39,395 nucleotides of DNA from positions 1 to 39,395 of the IMG/VR virus record IMGVR_UViG_3300046534_000589. One strand, written 5' to 3'. The position numbers and the translations under genes are program-made. This DNA comes from a virus. The notes under the pieces were generated by a model. The model made no database searches. It saw only the letters and a list, made by a program, of their open reading frames with translations, and had not been told where the DNA came from. This document shows, one piece after another, positions 27,163 through 33,899 of this stretch; position 1 is the stretch's first letter, and each line of letters begins with the position of its first letter.

Positions 27163-27969
27163 TTAATATACTGCTACTAAATTACTTCCTGCAGTTATTC
27201 TTTTTGCTAATATAGGAGATTTATCACCTACTGTTTTACCTGGTTGGCATAATGGAAAATTTACAGTACTACCAGCTTCAGTAACTAAGCTAACTGTTTG
27301 TGCTGCATTTCCGTTGTATACTACACATCCTCTTCGTTGTGTATTTGGTATGTTTATAGCTACATCTTGAGCTAGTTTAAAGGTTGGTAAAACACCTGCT
27401 CCTACTCCATCAGCTATAGTTATAGTCTGAGGTGCTGCAAGAGTTGGTAGAGTATATCCACTACCTACCGCAGCTAGAGTTACTCCAGTTAATAATAAAC
27501 CAGCTACAGTAACAGTTGCATCTCCATTACCTCCACTCACTGTTAATACATCACCTATTACATAACCTTTACTTCCTAAGTCAGATATGTTAATGGCGTC
27601 TATAACACCAGCATTAACACTAACGTTGGCTTTAGCTCCTGTACCAGATCCGCCAGTTAAAACTACAGATGTTCCATTGCTATATCCAGTACCTGCAGTT
27701 GTAATTGTTAAGTTACCTACTAATGGAGCAATTTCACCTACTGACAGTCCATTAACTGTCAATCCAGTTCCACCACCACCAGTTGTAGCTAAACCAGTTA
27801 AGGTAGCATAACCTTCAGTACCTGCTGTAAAATTTGTAAAGATGTTAGGATTTGAATTATCTATAGCTCCTATTACTATTGCTTTAGCATCATGACCAAA
27901 AACCCTTGGTTGTGCCATTGTATTTCCTTCTAAACCACTTAGTGTAGGTTCCCAGCTATTATATGCCAT
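27163..27969 (-). CDS. Glycine-rich beta structural protein, 268 aa
   Basis: Begins MAYNSWEPTLSGLEGNTMAQ and is then dominated by Gly, Thr, Val and Ala. It contains at least three tandem strand modules: GTGYSNGTSVVLTGGSGTG, then LGSKGYVIGDVLTVSGGNGD and VGSGYTLPTLAAPQTITIAD. This recurring G-x-G-Y-x-x-G-x-x-[VL]-x-[VIL] pattern also occurs in the tail proteins of this window. The C-terminus (RRGCVVYNGNAAQTVSLVTE, ending AKRITAGSNLVAVY) looks like a separate beta domain with two Cys. Likely a virion surface protein, for instance a capsid decoration or head fibre, since it lies just upstream of the packaging genes; the role is inferred. No signal peptide. Confidence 0.65.
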   Translation of the reverse strand: MAYNSWEPTLSGLEGNTMAQPRVFGHDAKAIVIGAIDNSNPNIFTNFTAGTEGYATLTGLATTGGGGTGLTVNGLSVGEIAPLVGNLTITTAGTGYSNGTSVVLTGGSGTGAKANVSVNAGVIDAINISDLGSKGYVIGDVLTVSGGNGDATVTVAGLLLTGVTLAAVGSGYTLPTLAAPQTITIADGVGAGVLPTFKLAQDVAINIPNTQRRGCVVYNGNAAQTVSLVTEAGSTVNFPLCQPGKTVGDKSPILAKRITAGSNLVAVY

Positions 27970-27971
27970 AA

Positions 27972-28424
27972 TTATTTATTTATTTTTGTTATTTTTTCAG
28001 CACCACGACTTCCGAAGTATGCTACGTAAACTGTTATTAATAGTGTCTTTAATAAAGTTATCCACTCTTCATCTACATTAAATTGTAAATGAAAAGAATC
28101 AATAGCCATCATAAACACCGCAGAAGTTGTTAAGAATATAAGAGCTAGCGGACGAGTGTTTTTAGAAAGCCATGAATCACTTTTCATATCGCTTCTCCAT
28201 CTACTAGATACTTCTTTTATTTCAGCTATATCTTGTTCTATAAGTTTCATAGCTTGTTCTTTGTCAACAGCCTTAATCTTATTATCACTTGATATAATAT
28301 TTTTTACTATACCTAGTGTTCCTTGATCAGGTAATATATCACCTAATGCAGCTAAAACTTTAGGAGCTTTACTTGATAAAAAAGCTCCTATTTTAGTTTC
28401 TTTAAATGATTTTTTGTTAGTCAT
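27972..28424 (-). CDS. Holin-like membrane protein (3TM/GTA-holin style)
   Basis: The 150-aa protein has a soluble N-terminal half (residues 1-85) and two clear membrane helices: about 92-110 (PLALIFLTTSAVFMMAIDS) and about 121-138 (WITLLKTLLITVYVAYFG), followed by a short basic end (GSRGAEKITKINK). The N-R/T-R-P-L before helix 1 and VAYFGSRGAEK after helix 2 match the GTA/3TM holin family as I know it; a third hydrophobic patch (LAALGDILPDQGTLGIV) may be a peripheral helix. It would permeabilise the inner membrane to let the amidase reach peptidoglycan. The start shares one base with the preceding stop (TAATG). Confidence 0.75.
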   Translation of the reverse strand: MTNKKSFKETKIGAFLSSKAPKVLAALGDILPDQGTLGIVKNIISSDNKIKAVDKEQAMKLIEQDIAEIKEVSSRWRSDMKSDSWLSKNTRPLALIFLTTSAVFMMAIDSFHLQFNVDEEWITLLKTLLITVYVAYFGSRGAEKITKINK

Positions 28425-29311
28425 TATACTTTACTTGTAAATTCAGTTTCAACTTTTGGTAAATCATTTTCAGGGCTAGCTGGACGGCTTGTTCCTTTTT
28501 TTTGATTTACATACATCATGTTTCCTTGGGCATCTTTCATTGCAGTTTCACCTTTTCTAATCCCTTCACCAGACTTAGTATCAACAATACTACTTCTGCC
28601 GGCACCTTTTTTATTTATTTGATTAAGACCTTTAGCTTCTTGCTCTGCTATTGTTAATGTTTCGGCACCCATTTTACCTTGCTTAGCTCTACTAGCTAAA
28701 ACCTTAACATCGTGCTCGTCTTTGAGCTTTTGCAGTTTTTTACCTTTTACGTTTTTAAATCCAAAAGAATCAGCTTTACCTGTTAACGCTTTAGATAATT
28801 TCATCGCTCTTTGTGTTTCTTGTGGAACAAAAACTTTATCTCCTTTACCAGCTATATAATCTTGAGTTTTAGGTTTAGGTTTAGGATTTTCTGTAGTAGT
28901 AATAATTTCAGGTGGTTTAATTTCATCAGGAACAAAAGTTCTATTTTGATCTTTTAGTTTTTTATTTGCTTTGTACTCTTCATATTCATCAGGATGATCA
29001 TCCCAGTATTTTTGAGCCTCAGCTGGATCTACTCCTGCTTCTGCATAAGTTCTACCTTTACCTTCTCCCTCTAAATAGTTTATTGTTTCTGTTCCACCAT
29101 CAACTTTATTAGTTTCTGTTCTAACAACTTTCATATTAGCTTGAGCTTCTTTTTTAGCTTTAGCATCTGCTTTCTTTTGTTCCTCGGTTTTTTCATCTCC
29201 TGGTCCATTACTATAAGCCATTGTATTGCCACTAGCTTTAAAAGGACTATTATTTAATAGCCCTTTAATTTTTAAAACATTTGGTCTTTTATTTCCTAGT
29301 TTAAACGCCAT
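28424..29311 (-). CDS. Lys/Glu-rich disordered phage protein, 295 aa
   Basis: Not recognised as a named family. It starts MAFKLGNKRPNVLKIKGLLN; the opening MAFK is shared with the zincin gene nearby. The rest is low complexity: Lys, Glu, Ala, Asn and Thr, with a Pro/Lys linker around ENPKPKPKTQDY and no hydrophobic core long enough for a stable fold or membrane helix. The C-terminus is also basic and Gly-rich. It sits in a run of similar charged proteins between the endolysin and the holin. Its stop overlaps the holin start (TAATG). Possible roles are DNA or RNA binding or a disordered virion cargo; neither is shown. Confidence 0.55.
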   Translation of the reverse strand: MAFKLGNKRPNVLKIKGLLNNSPFKASGNTMAYSNGPGDEKTEEQKKADAKAKKEAQANMKVVRTETNKVDGGTETINYLEGEGKGRTYAEAGVDPAEAQKYWDDHPDEYEEYKANKKLKDQNRTFVPDEIKPPEIITTTENPKPKPKTQDYIAGKGDKVFVPQETQRAMKLSKALTGKADSFGFKNVKGKKLQKLKDEHDVKVLASRAKQGKMGAETLTIAEQEAKGLNQINKKGAGRSSIVDTKSGEGIRKGETAMKDAQGNMMYVNQKKGTSRPASPENDLPKVETEFTSKV

Positions 29312-29313
29312 GC

Positions 29314-30348
29314 TTATGAGTTCATGTGTTTAGAAATAATAGATCCGCCTTTTCTTTTTGCAGGTTTTTGGCCAATAGGAGCTTTTCCCATTGTCATTGG
29401 AGCTTTTCCCATTGTCATTGGAGCCATTGACTTCATATCGTGCTGTGCATTTTTAGCATAATTGTTTCTAGCTGATTGACTTAAGTTAGAATTAGAAGCT
29501 TCTTTAATATCATAATTTATTTTTCCTTTAAAGTACTTAATTGGTCCACCAGACATTTCAGTTGGTGACTCACCGGCAGTAGCCATAGCATCTTGAGAAT
29601 CCATTTGGTCAAAAGATTTAAAAGTAGTTGGAGCTCCTGCTGTTTTTAAAGTTTCTTTATCAGCTTTCTTAGTGAGTTTTGTTTTCTCATTTTTAAGTTT
29701 TTTGCTTTTTTTATCAGTTTCATCTTCAGCTTTTCTTATATCACTTTGTGCTTTTTCCTTGTCTTTTCCTCTTACAGTCTTGTTCTTTGGATCGGCATAA
29801 TATTTATCTATTTCGTTTTTTTCATTTGATTTAGCTGCATCTGATTTTTGAGTTAATCTAGCTGCTTTTCTGCTACCAGCAGCTTTTATAGATTCTTTTT
29901 TAGCAGTTTTTTCAGCTTCTTTATCAGCTCTACCTTCAGCTTTATTGGCTTTTTTATCATCTCTAGCCATTTCTCTATCTTTTTTTCCAGCAGATCTTTT
30001 AGCTTGCCTTTTTAAACCACCTTTTAATCCAGACTCTTTAGCTGCTTTTTTATTTCCACTTTCTATAGCTTTTTTAGCTTTATCCATAGCTGTTTCTTCT
30101 TTTACTACAACTTTCTCTTCTTTTTTTACTACAACTGGCTTTTCAACTTTTGGTTCTTTTTTCACTATAACTGGCTTTTCAACTTTTGGAGTTACAGGTC
30201 TATTTGTAGGGCCTTTTCCGTAGGCTTTGTTTATTTTATTTTGAGCAGCGTTTTGAGCTGACTTATCACCAGATTTTTTAGCTGCAGCTCTATTTTTAAT
30301 ATAAGAATCTAGGTTTTTATCTTTTGCTTTTGCTTCCGCGTATCCCAT
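29314..30348 (-). CDS. Lysine-rich, repeat-containing protein, 344 aa (start revised)
   Basis: The longest frame begins at 30411, but that would overlap the end of the preceding zincin gene by 59 bp. The in-frame ATG at 30348 (MGYAEAKAKDKNLDSYIKNR) lies just after that gene's stop and follows an AAATAAAA leader, so I prefer it. The protein is strongly basic, mostly Lys, Ala, Glu and Asp, with imperfect PKVEKPV[IV]VKKE repeats (about residues 55-90) and a long AKK/AEK coiled or disordered middle. Near the C-terminus PMTMGKA is repeated twice in tandem, mirrored by a 21-bp DNA repeat. Composition resembles nucleic-acid-condensing histone-like or disordered proteins. Function unknown. Confidence 0.55.
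   Translation of the reverse strand: MGYAEAKAKDKNLDSYIKNRAAAKKSGDKSAQNAAQNKINKAYGKGPTNRPVTPKVEKPVIVKKEPKVEKPVVVKKEEKVVVKEETAMDKAKKAIESGNKKAAKESGLKGGLKRQAKRSAGKKDREMARDDKKANKAEGRADKEAEKTAKKESIKAAGSRKAARLTQKSDAAKSNEKNEIDKYYADPKNKTVRGKDKEKAQSDIRKAEDETDKKSKKLKNEKTKLTKKADKETLKTAGAPTTFKSFDQMDSQDAMATAGESPTEMSGGPIKYFKGKINYDIKEASNSNLSQSARNNYAKNAQHDMKSMAPMTMGKAPMTMGKAPIGQKPAKRKGGSIISKHMNS
29378..29419 (-). repeat. Two tandem 21-bp repeats inside the lysine-rich gene
   Basis: The unit GGAGCTTTTCCCATTGTCATT on the plus strand occurs twice back to back and encodes a seven-residue repeat read as MTMGKAP on the minus strand. It is in frame, so copy number changes would only lengthen the protein. Confidence 0.85.
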
Positions 30349-30352
30349 TGTT

Positions 30353-30715
30353 TTATTTTTTATTTGTTTTATATGCTTCTTGTTCCCAAGGGAAGCTAGG
30401 ATGTCCTTCAACTTTCCAAGTTCCTTTGTATTTTATTTTTCCATTTTTTCTTGGATAAGTTTCCCCTTGCCAAGTAACACTATCATTAGTGTAGTTTAAT
30501 CCTTTGCTTCCTCCGGATTTTTCAAAATCTTCAAATTGACCTACATGTATCAACTCGTGATCATCAACTTCTTTTTCTTGCTTAGGATCTTTAATATCCA
30601 TGTTCAATACTATAGTACCATTTTTGTTTGCTCTACCTAACACGCCTGGTTCTTCTTTTTTGTGATACCTAGGCGTATTGTCTATTTTATAAGGTGCTTT
30701 AATTTTAAATGCCAT
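30353..30715 (-). CDS. Small HExxH zincin-like metalloprotein, 120 aa
   Basis: The centre reads EVDDHELIHVGQFEDF: H53, E54 and H57 form a zinc-metallopeptidase HExxH motif, followed by Q60 (HExxHxxQ). Near the end, PWEQEAY places E113 where a third ligand could lie. The protein is short for a peptidase; its N-terminus (MAFKIKAPYKIDNTPRYHKK) and a beta-rich segment (GKIKYKGTWKVEG) complete a minimal domain. No signal peptide or membrane helix, so it acts in the cytoplasm or is carried in the virion. It lies among lysis and basic-protein genes. It could process virion proteins, cleave a host protein, or have lost activity and only bind metal. The motif is clear; the biological role is unknown. 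Confidence 0.7.
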   Translation of the reverse strand: MAFKIKAPYKIDNTPRYHKKEEPGVLGRANKNGTIVLNMDIKDPKQEKEVDDHELIHVGQFEDFEKSGGSKGLNYTNDSVTWQGETYPRKNGKIKYKGTWKVEGHPSFPWEQEAYKTNKK

Positions 30716-30724
30716 AGTATATTT

Positions 30725-31285
30725 TTAACAATTCCATCTTCTTCTAGCTGCTAAACCTCTTTTACTTTTCCACGACTTTGATCTAGCACAAAAAGCTTTT
30801 CTACGTTTAGCTGGTTTACTTCCTGGTTTTAATTCACTAGGTTTTTTAGTTACCGCAGTTTTTAAATTACTTTTTGGATTTTTAGCTTTGTATGAGTCAA
30901 CACCTTTTTGTGTCATGCCTCCACCTGCTGCAGCACCAGTACCGCTATCATTGGCTTTATTAAAGTTTTTACCTTTACCAATAGTTCTTCTTACATCACC
31001 TTTCTTTTTAGTAGGTGCTTTTTCACCACACTTTAAACTAGGATTAGCTACTTGTCTCCAGTCTTGTTTTACCCAGTCTCTTAACCCATTACTTTTAGTA
31101 CCAGTAACATTACTCTTACTAGATCTTTTATATTTACCTTTTGCTCCAGCAGATCTTTTAGCACTAACAACAGAAGATTTTTCACTATTGCTCATGCTTC
31201 TAATTTTAGCTAACGGTAAGCATACTTTTTTAGTGCCTCCGCCTTTGGCTTTTGTTTTTCTAACTTTTGTAAATGGTGATTTCAT
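30725..31285 (-). CDS. Very basic Arg/Lys-rich protein with C-terminal Cys/Trp motif, 186 aa
   Basis: The protein is dominated by Lys, Arg, Ser and Gly. A central block GLRDWVKQDWRQVANPSLKC is aromatic and may fold, and the C-terminus reads KRRKAFCARSKSWKSKRGLA, ending RRRWNC. I recall this Cys-Ala-Arg ... Trp-Asn-Cys ending and the WVKQDWRQV block from short cationic proteins of aquatic phages and giant viruses (the DUF5872/DUF6321 style), where the role is unknown; the paired Cys near the end may bind a metal. High positive charge suggests nucleic-acid binding or DNA condensation. The start directly abuts the preceding stop (TAA then ATG) and the small 45-aa basic gene lies just upstream. 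Confidence 0.65.
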   Translation of the reverse strand: MKSPFTKVRKTKAKGGGTKKVCLPLAKIRSMSNSEKSSVVSAKRSAGAKGKYKRSSKSNVTGTKSNGLRDWVKQDWRQVANPSLKCGEKAPTKKKGDVRRTIGKGKNFNKANDSGTGAAAGGGMTQKGVDSYKAKNPKSNLKTAVTKKPSELKPGSKPAKRRKAFCARSKSWKSKRGLAARRRWNC

Positions 31286-31423
31286 TTAACACTTACCTGC
31301 TTTTTGAGTTTTTGAAGCCCACATATTAGCGTATGCGCTTGGATATACTTTAAATTTCTTTTTAGCCGCAGCCTTGCATGATGCAGATATTTTTAACAAT
31401 GTTGGAGCTTTTATATTATTCAT
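31286..31423 (-). CDS. Tiny basic protein, 45 aa
   Basis: This frame starts at ATG 31423, sharing one base with the stop of the membrane-anchored coiled-coil gene (TAATG), and ends with TAA directly next to the ATG of the 186-aa basic protein. It reads MNNIKAPTLLKISASCKAAA, then KKKFKVYPSAYANMWASKTQ and KAGKC. The KKKFKVYPSAYAN block with a trailing basic Cys end looks like a cationic phage mini-protein that I recall from marine contigs. Perfect tiling between neighbours supports it as a real gene despite its size. Function unknown; nucleic-acid binding is plausible. Confidence 0.65.
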   Translation of the reverse strand: MNNIKAPTLLKISASCKAAAKKKFKVYPSAYANMWASKTQKAGKC

Positions 31424-31779
31424 TATCTACGTTTTTTTGATTTTAATGCTAAAACTTGTTTAGCTAATTCATCTAGTTTACCATCAGTCTTTGTGCCATC
31501 TTTAACTAATGTAGAAAGCACTTTAATTTCTTCAGAAAGTATATCACCCACCTGCTCCATCATATCAACTCTTTCTTTTAGATCTTCTATATTAGCATGA
31601 TTCCATTGTTCTTTTAAATCATATTCTAATCTCTTAACCTCTGTAGGTGGTAACCTTTTAGCTAAATCAATATCATCTTGTAATGAATAATACATACCAA
31701 CTAAAGTTGTTGTTAACATGATTATACCTATTACTGTTTTTATATCAATTTTAAATTCTGTGTTTTCAGATATTTTCAT
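31423..31779 (-). CDS. Membrane-anchored coiled-coil protein, spanin-like (start revised)
   Basis: The longest frame begins at 31881 inside the amidase gene, but residues 1-34 of that reading are merely the amidase in another frame. ATG 31779 (MKISENTEFKIDIKTVIGII) gives a 118-aa protein overlapping the amidase by only 14 bp. It has one N-terminal membrane helix (about 14-33, TVIGIIMLTTTLVGMYYSLQ) and then a long heptad-like periplasmic coil (about 40-110, for example RVDMMEQVGDILSEEIKVLS). This shape fits an inner-membrane spanin or another lysis accessory protein, and the amidase neighbour supports a lysis role. No outer-membrane spanin lipoprotein was found, so the call is tentative. Confidence 0.6.
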   Translation of the reverse strand: MKISENTEFKIDIKTVIGIIMLTTTLVGMYYSLQDDIDLAKRLPPTEVKRLEYDLKEQWNHANIEDLKERVDMMEQVGDILSEEIKVLSTLVKDGTKTDGKLDELAKQVLALKSKKRR

Positions 31780-32176
31780 ACTCCTCTGTTGCATCAAATG
31801 ACGGGCATGCTTTGTTAGCAAACTCGTTGTGTGAATAAATAACTGCCTCTGGGTACATTGCTTTAAGTGTTTTAAGCACATTTAAGAGACTATCTTTCTG
31901 TTCTTGTGTTCTTGTATCCTTAGGGGTCTTACCATCAGACTCAACACCACCACAATAGCAAATTCCTATTGAGTTACGATTGCGCCCCTTGCAATGAGCA
32001 CCTATTTTATCAATATCACGACCTTTATTTATAGTTCCGTCTAAATCAATATAAAAATGATAACCTATATCATTCCAACCCTTAGCTAAATGCCAGTCTC
32101 TAATAGTATCTACCGAAACTTGTTGGTCTTCTCTAGTTGCGGAGCAATGTATAATTATTTCCTTTACTAATCTCAT
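31766..32176 (-). CDS. N-acetylmuramoyl-L-alanine amidase endolysin (T7 lysozyme-like)
   Basis: The 136-aa protein is a compact Amidase_2 domain with all key residues of the T7 lysozyme type: zinc ligands H10 (IIIHCSAT), H116 (YSHNEFANKACPSF) and C124, with catalytic Y39 (DIGYHFYID) and K122. Family members cleave the bond between N-acetylmuramic acid and L-alanine in peptidoglycan. Length matches the T7 enzyme, and no signal peptide is present, so a holin is needed; a holin-like gene lies about 3.5 kb downstream. T7-type enzymes may also bind phage RNA polymerase; that cannot be judged here. It is followed by an overlapping membrane-anchored coiled-coil gene. Confidence 0.93.
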   Translation of the reverse strand: MRLVKEIIIHCSATREDQQVSVDTIRDWHLAKGWNDIGYHFYIDLDGTINKGRDIDKIGAHCKGRNRNSIGICYCGGVESDGKTPKDTRTQEQKDSLLNVLKTLKAMYPEAVIYSHNEFANKACPSFDATEEYENI

Positions 32177-32182
32177 AGCTTA

Positions 32183-32875
32183 TTATTTAACTAAACTTCT
32201 AAACTCTTTTTTTGTTTTTTTATTATTTTTTCTTTTTTTAATATTTTCCTCAGACCAAATTCCCCATGGTTTATCATCTGAACTAGAATCTACTGGAGTA
32301 GCTGCATCACCTGTAGCAGATGGTTTTGGTGGGCTATTCATGCCTGAATTAATATTTGTTTTAGGTTGAAAAGTTAAAGCTGCAGCAGGTGAAGAAGAAC
32401 ACGAGTTTTTAACTTTTTTCATCATCTTAGCTATACTTTGATTATCTTTTCTCTCTAATTGGTAATCTTTTATAGCTTTAGTGGTTTTGTCTGTGTCGTA
32501 TTGTGAAGCATTAGCACCACCCTCCAGAGCCTTATCTCTTTCCTTATCTTCTTTAGCTCTTCTTTCTTTATCGTATTCGAGCTGCTGGATTTTTAATCTA
32601 GTTTTTGTCATACCATTTCTAGCATCTTGATATAGATCTACTTCGTCATTATCACTTGCTTTTTTAGCTTTATCTAAATCTAATTTAGGAACATTAGTTG
32701 CATCAGGTTTTATTTCATTAGCTGTTGGCTTTTTTCTAGTCTTAGGAGTTGGTTTTGTTTTAACAGCTTTTTCTTTAGGCAACTCAGTGGTTGCATCCAT
32801 TTTTAGATTATTCTTTTTGTAAAAATCAACACGAGCTTGTGTGTTTAATTTTGGAAAGTCTTTTTTATCCGGCAT
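32183..32875 (-). CDS. Charged, largely disordered phage protein, 230 aa
   Basis: Not recognised. It starts MPDKKDFPKLNTQARVDFYK and is rich in Lys, Asp, Thr and Pro. Residues about 85-155 form a helical, coiled-coil-like middle (YQDARNGMTKTRLKIQQLEY, then DKERRAKEDKERDKAL), followed by a Ser/Pro/Ala-rich linker. The end, DDKPWGIWSEENIKKRKNNK, is a short aromatic-plus-basic tail. No membrane segment. The start shares one base with the stop of the small membrane protein (TAATG); the amidase follows 6 bp later, so it is in the lysis operon, but whether it takes part in lysis is unknown. Confidence 0.55.
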   Translation of the reverse strand: MPDKKDFPKLNTQARVDFYKKNNLKMDATTELPKEKAVKTKPTPKTRKKPTANEIKPDATNVPKLDLDKAKKASDNDEVDLYQDARNGMTKTRLKIQQLEYDKERRAKEDKERDKALEGGANASQYDTDKTTKAIKDYQLERKDNQSIAKMMKKVKNSCSSSPAAALTFQPKTNINSGMNSPPKPSATGDAATPVDSSSDDKPWGIWSEENIKKRKNNKKTKKEFRSLVK

Positions 32876-33030
32876 TATTTTTTATTTTTTAATTTAACCC
32901 ACTTGTGAGTAGTGTATCCAATAGTCATTAATAATAATACTATTTCTAACGCAGGTTCCATCCAGTCTAAACTAGCTATAGTGAATGAAGTTATATTTAA
33001 ACAATATAACTTTAAGTCATCTAAACCCAT
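32875..33030 (-). CDS. Small single- or double-span membrane protein, 51 aa
   Basis: The gene begins at ATG 33030 (one base shared with the upstream TAA) and ends with TAA sharing a base with ATG 32875, so it tiles perfectly between its neighbours. It reads MGLDDLKLYCLNITSFTIAS, then LDWMEPALEIVLLLMTIGYT and THKWVKLKNKK. There is one clear membrane helix (about residues 27-42) and a weaker hydrophobic stretch (about 10-21), with a positively charged C-terminus. Its place two genes before the amidase suggests a holin, antiholin or other lysis-related membrane protein; the evidence is only size and context. Confidence 0.65.
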   Translation of the reverse strand: MGLDDLKLYCLNITSFTIASLDWMEPALEIVLLLMTIGYTTHKWVKLKNKK

Positions 33031-33218
33031 TATTTGTTGGCGCTTAATACAGCATTTGATTGAAGAACAAAAGGTATAGCATCTATTCTTAGTGTTGACT
33101 TAATAGTAGTGTTGTTTGATTTCATAGTCCTATCTCCAGGCTTAGTGCAACCACATTTTACAGCAAAACCAGCTGTGTATGTGCTAGGATCTACTCTTTT
33201 TCCATTATAACTTGGCAT
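33030..33218 (-). CDS. Small Cys-containing phage protein, 62 aa
   Basis: Begins MPSYNGKRVDPSTYTAGFAV followed by KCGCTKPGDRTMK. I recall this opening and the C-x-C-T-K-P-G-D motif from small proteins of marine phages with no known function. The two Cys could bind a metal or form a disulfide; the rest is beta-like (STLRIDAIPFVLQSNAVLSA). It is preceded by an intergenic hairpin and overlaps the next small membrane gene by one base. Confidence 0.6.
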   Translation of the reverse strand: MPSYNGKRVDPSTYTAGFAVKCGCTKPGDRTMKSNNTTIKSTLRIDAIPFVLQSNAVLSANK

Positions 33219-33244
33219 AATTTTTTATTTTTTGGTTTATATTT

Positions 33245-33280
33245 GGTGTTATATATATAATTACATATATATAATTCACC
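33245..33280. other. AT-rich hairpin in the 89-bp intergenic gap
   Basis: GGTG, TTATATATAT, a six-base loop (AATTAC), ATATATATAA, TT, CACC: a 10-bp perfect stem plus a 4-bp GGTG/CACC extension with a two-base bulge. It lies between the 196-aa gene and the 62-aa gene, one of the longest gaps in the window. It lacks a clear T-run on the minus strand, so it may be an operator, an RNA processing site or a weak terminator; no function is shown. Confidence 0.5.
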
Positions 33281-33307
33281 TTTACAAATTTTATTGTTAG
33301 TTGTAAT

Positions 33308-33898
33308 TTACTTTATATCAATTGTAGATCCAGTGAGTCTTTTATTTTTTCCAAAACCTGACACATGGTTTTTAGCAACAGCTACTTTTTTACCGTCTTT
33401 GTAGTACTTATATTTTCTACCACCTTTTAAAGTTTTTCCTTCTTTTTTCTGGTCATAACTAGTGCCACGTCCACTAGTTGATTCTTTAATATAACCTTTT
33501 ATATTTTCTTTTTTTTTTAAAATTGGCGCTGCATTAACAGCTTTTTCGAATTTACCGTCTAATTCACCATCTGCAGAAGCTTTTCTTAGTCCAGAATTAA
33601 ACTGTTGTGGTGAAGGAACTGGATTAGGGACATTACCAAACATTCTAGCGGCAGATTCTATACTTGAGTTTTTGAAATTACCTTTCATAGTCATTGGAGT
33701 TTGAATAGCAGATGATGCTGGATTATTAGGCGTACCAGCTCTATTTTCTTTAATAGCTAATTGATCAGCCTGCGATTGAACTGTAGCAGCTGTTTGGTCG
33801 TTCATTGAGTTAGTTGGGCCTGTTCCAGCACTAACAGGTATTACATTACCAGTCTCTGGATCAACAGACGTATTTTTTATAGGAGTCATATTTGCCAT
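33308..33898 (-). CDS. Gln/Asn/Lys-rich phage protein, 196 aa
   Basis: Not recognised. The first half is Asn, Thr, Pro and Gln-rich (MANMTPIKNTSVDPETGNVI) with a possible helix (IESAARMF) near residues 78-86. The second half is strongly basic and Gly/Lys-rich, ending GKKVAVAKNHVSGFGKNKRL then TGSTIDIK; the YKYYKDGKKVAVAKNH stretch looks like a short beta-hairpin tail. No membrane segment or enzyme motif. It starts 1 bp after the winged-helix-like gene ends and is followed by the intergenic hairpin, so it may close the chaperonin transcript. Similar basic tails occur in several nearby proteins. Confidence 0.55.
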   Translation of the reverse strand: MANMTPIKNTSVDPETGNVIPVSAGTGPTNSMNDQTAATVQSQADQLAIKENRAGTPNNPASSAIQTPMTMKGNFKNSSIESAARMFGNVPNPVPSPQQFNSGLRKASADGELDGKFEKAVNAAPILKKKENIKGYIKESTSGRGTSYDQKKEGKTLKGGRKYKYYKDGKKVAVAKNHVSGFGKNKRLTGSTIDIK

Positions 33899-33899
33899 T

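Noticed and set aside
30349-30411. ATG 30411 as start of the lysine-rich gene
   Set aside because: It would overlap the zincin gene by 59 bp; ATG 30348 lies right after the zincin stop and has the usual A/T leader.
30888-31289. Plus-strand frame of 133 codons, Leu/Pro-rich and seemingly hydrophobic
   Set aside because: It is the antisense of the 186-aa basic protein; Lys/Arg codons read backwards give Leu/Phe/Pro-rich pseudo-membrane sequence.
31764-31779. GAGGAG just before ATG 31779 as a Shine-Dalgarno site
   Set aside because: It is one base from the start, too close to function, and is explained as the coding sequence for the Glu-rich end of the amidase.
31780-31881. ATG 31881 as start of the spanin-like gene
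   Set aside because: The extra 34 residues are out-of-frame amidase sequence; ATG 31779 precedes the membrane helix and gives a normal short overlap.
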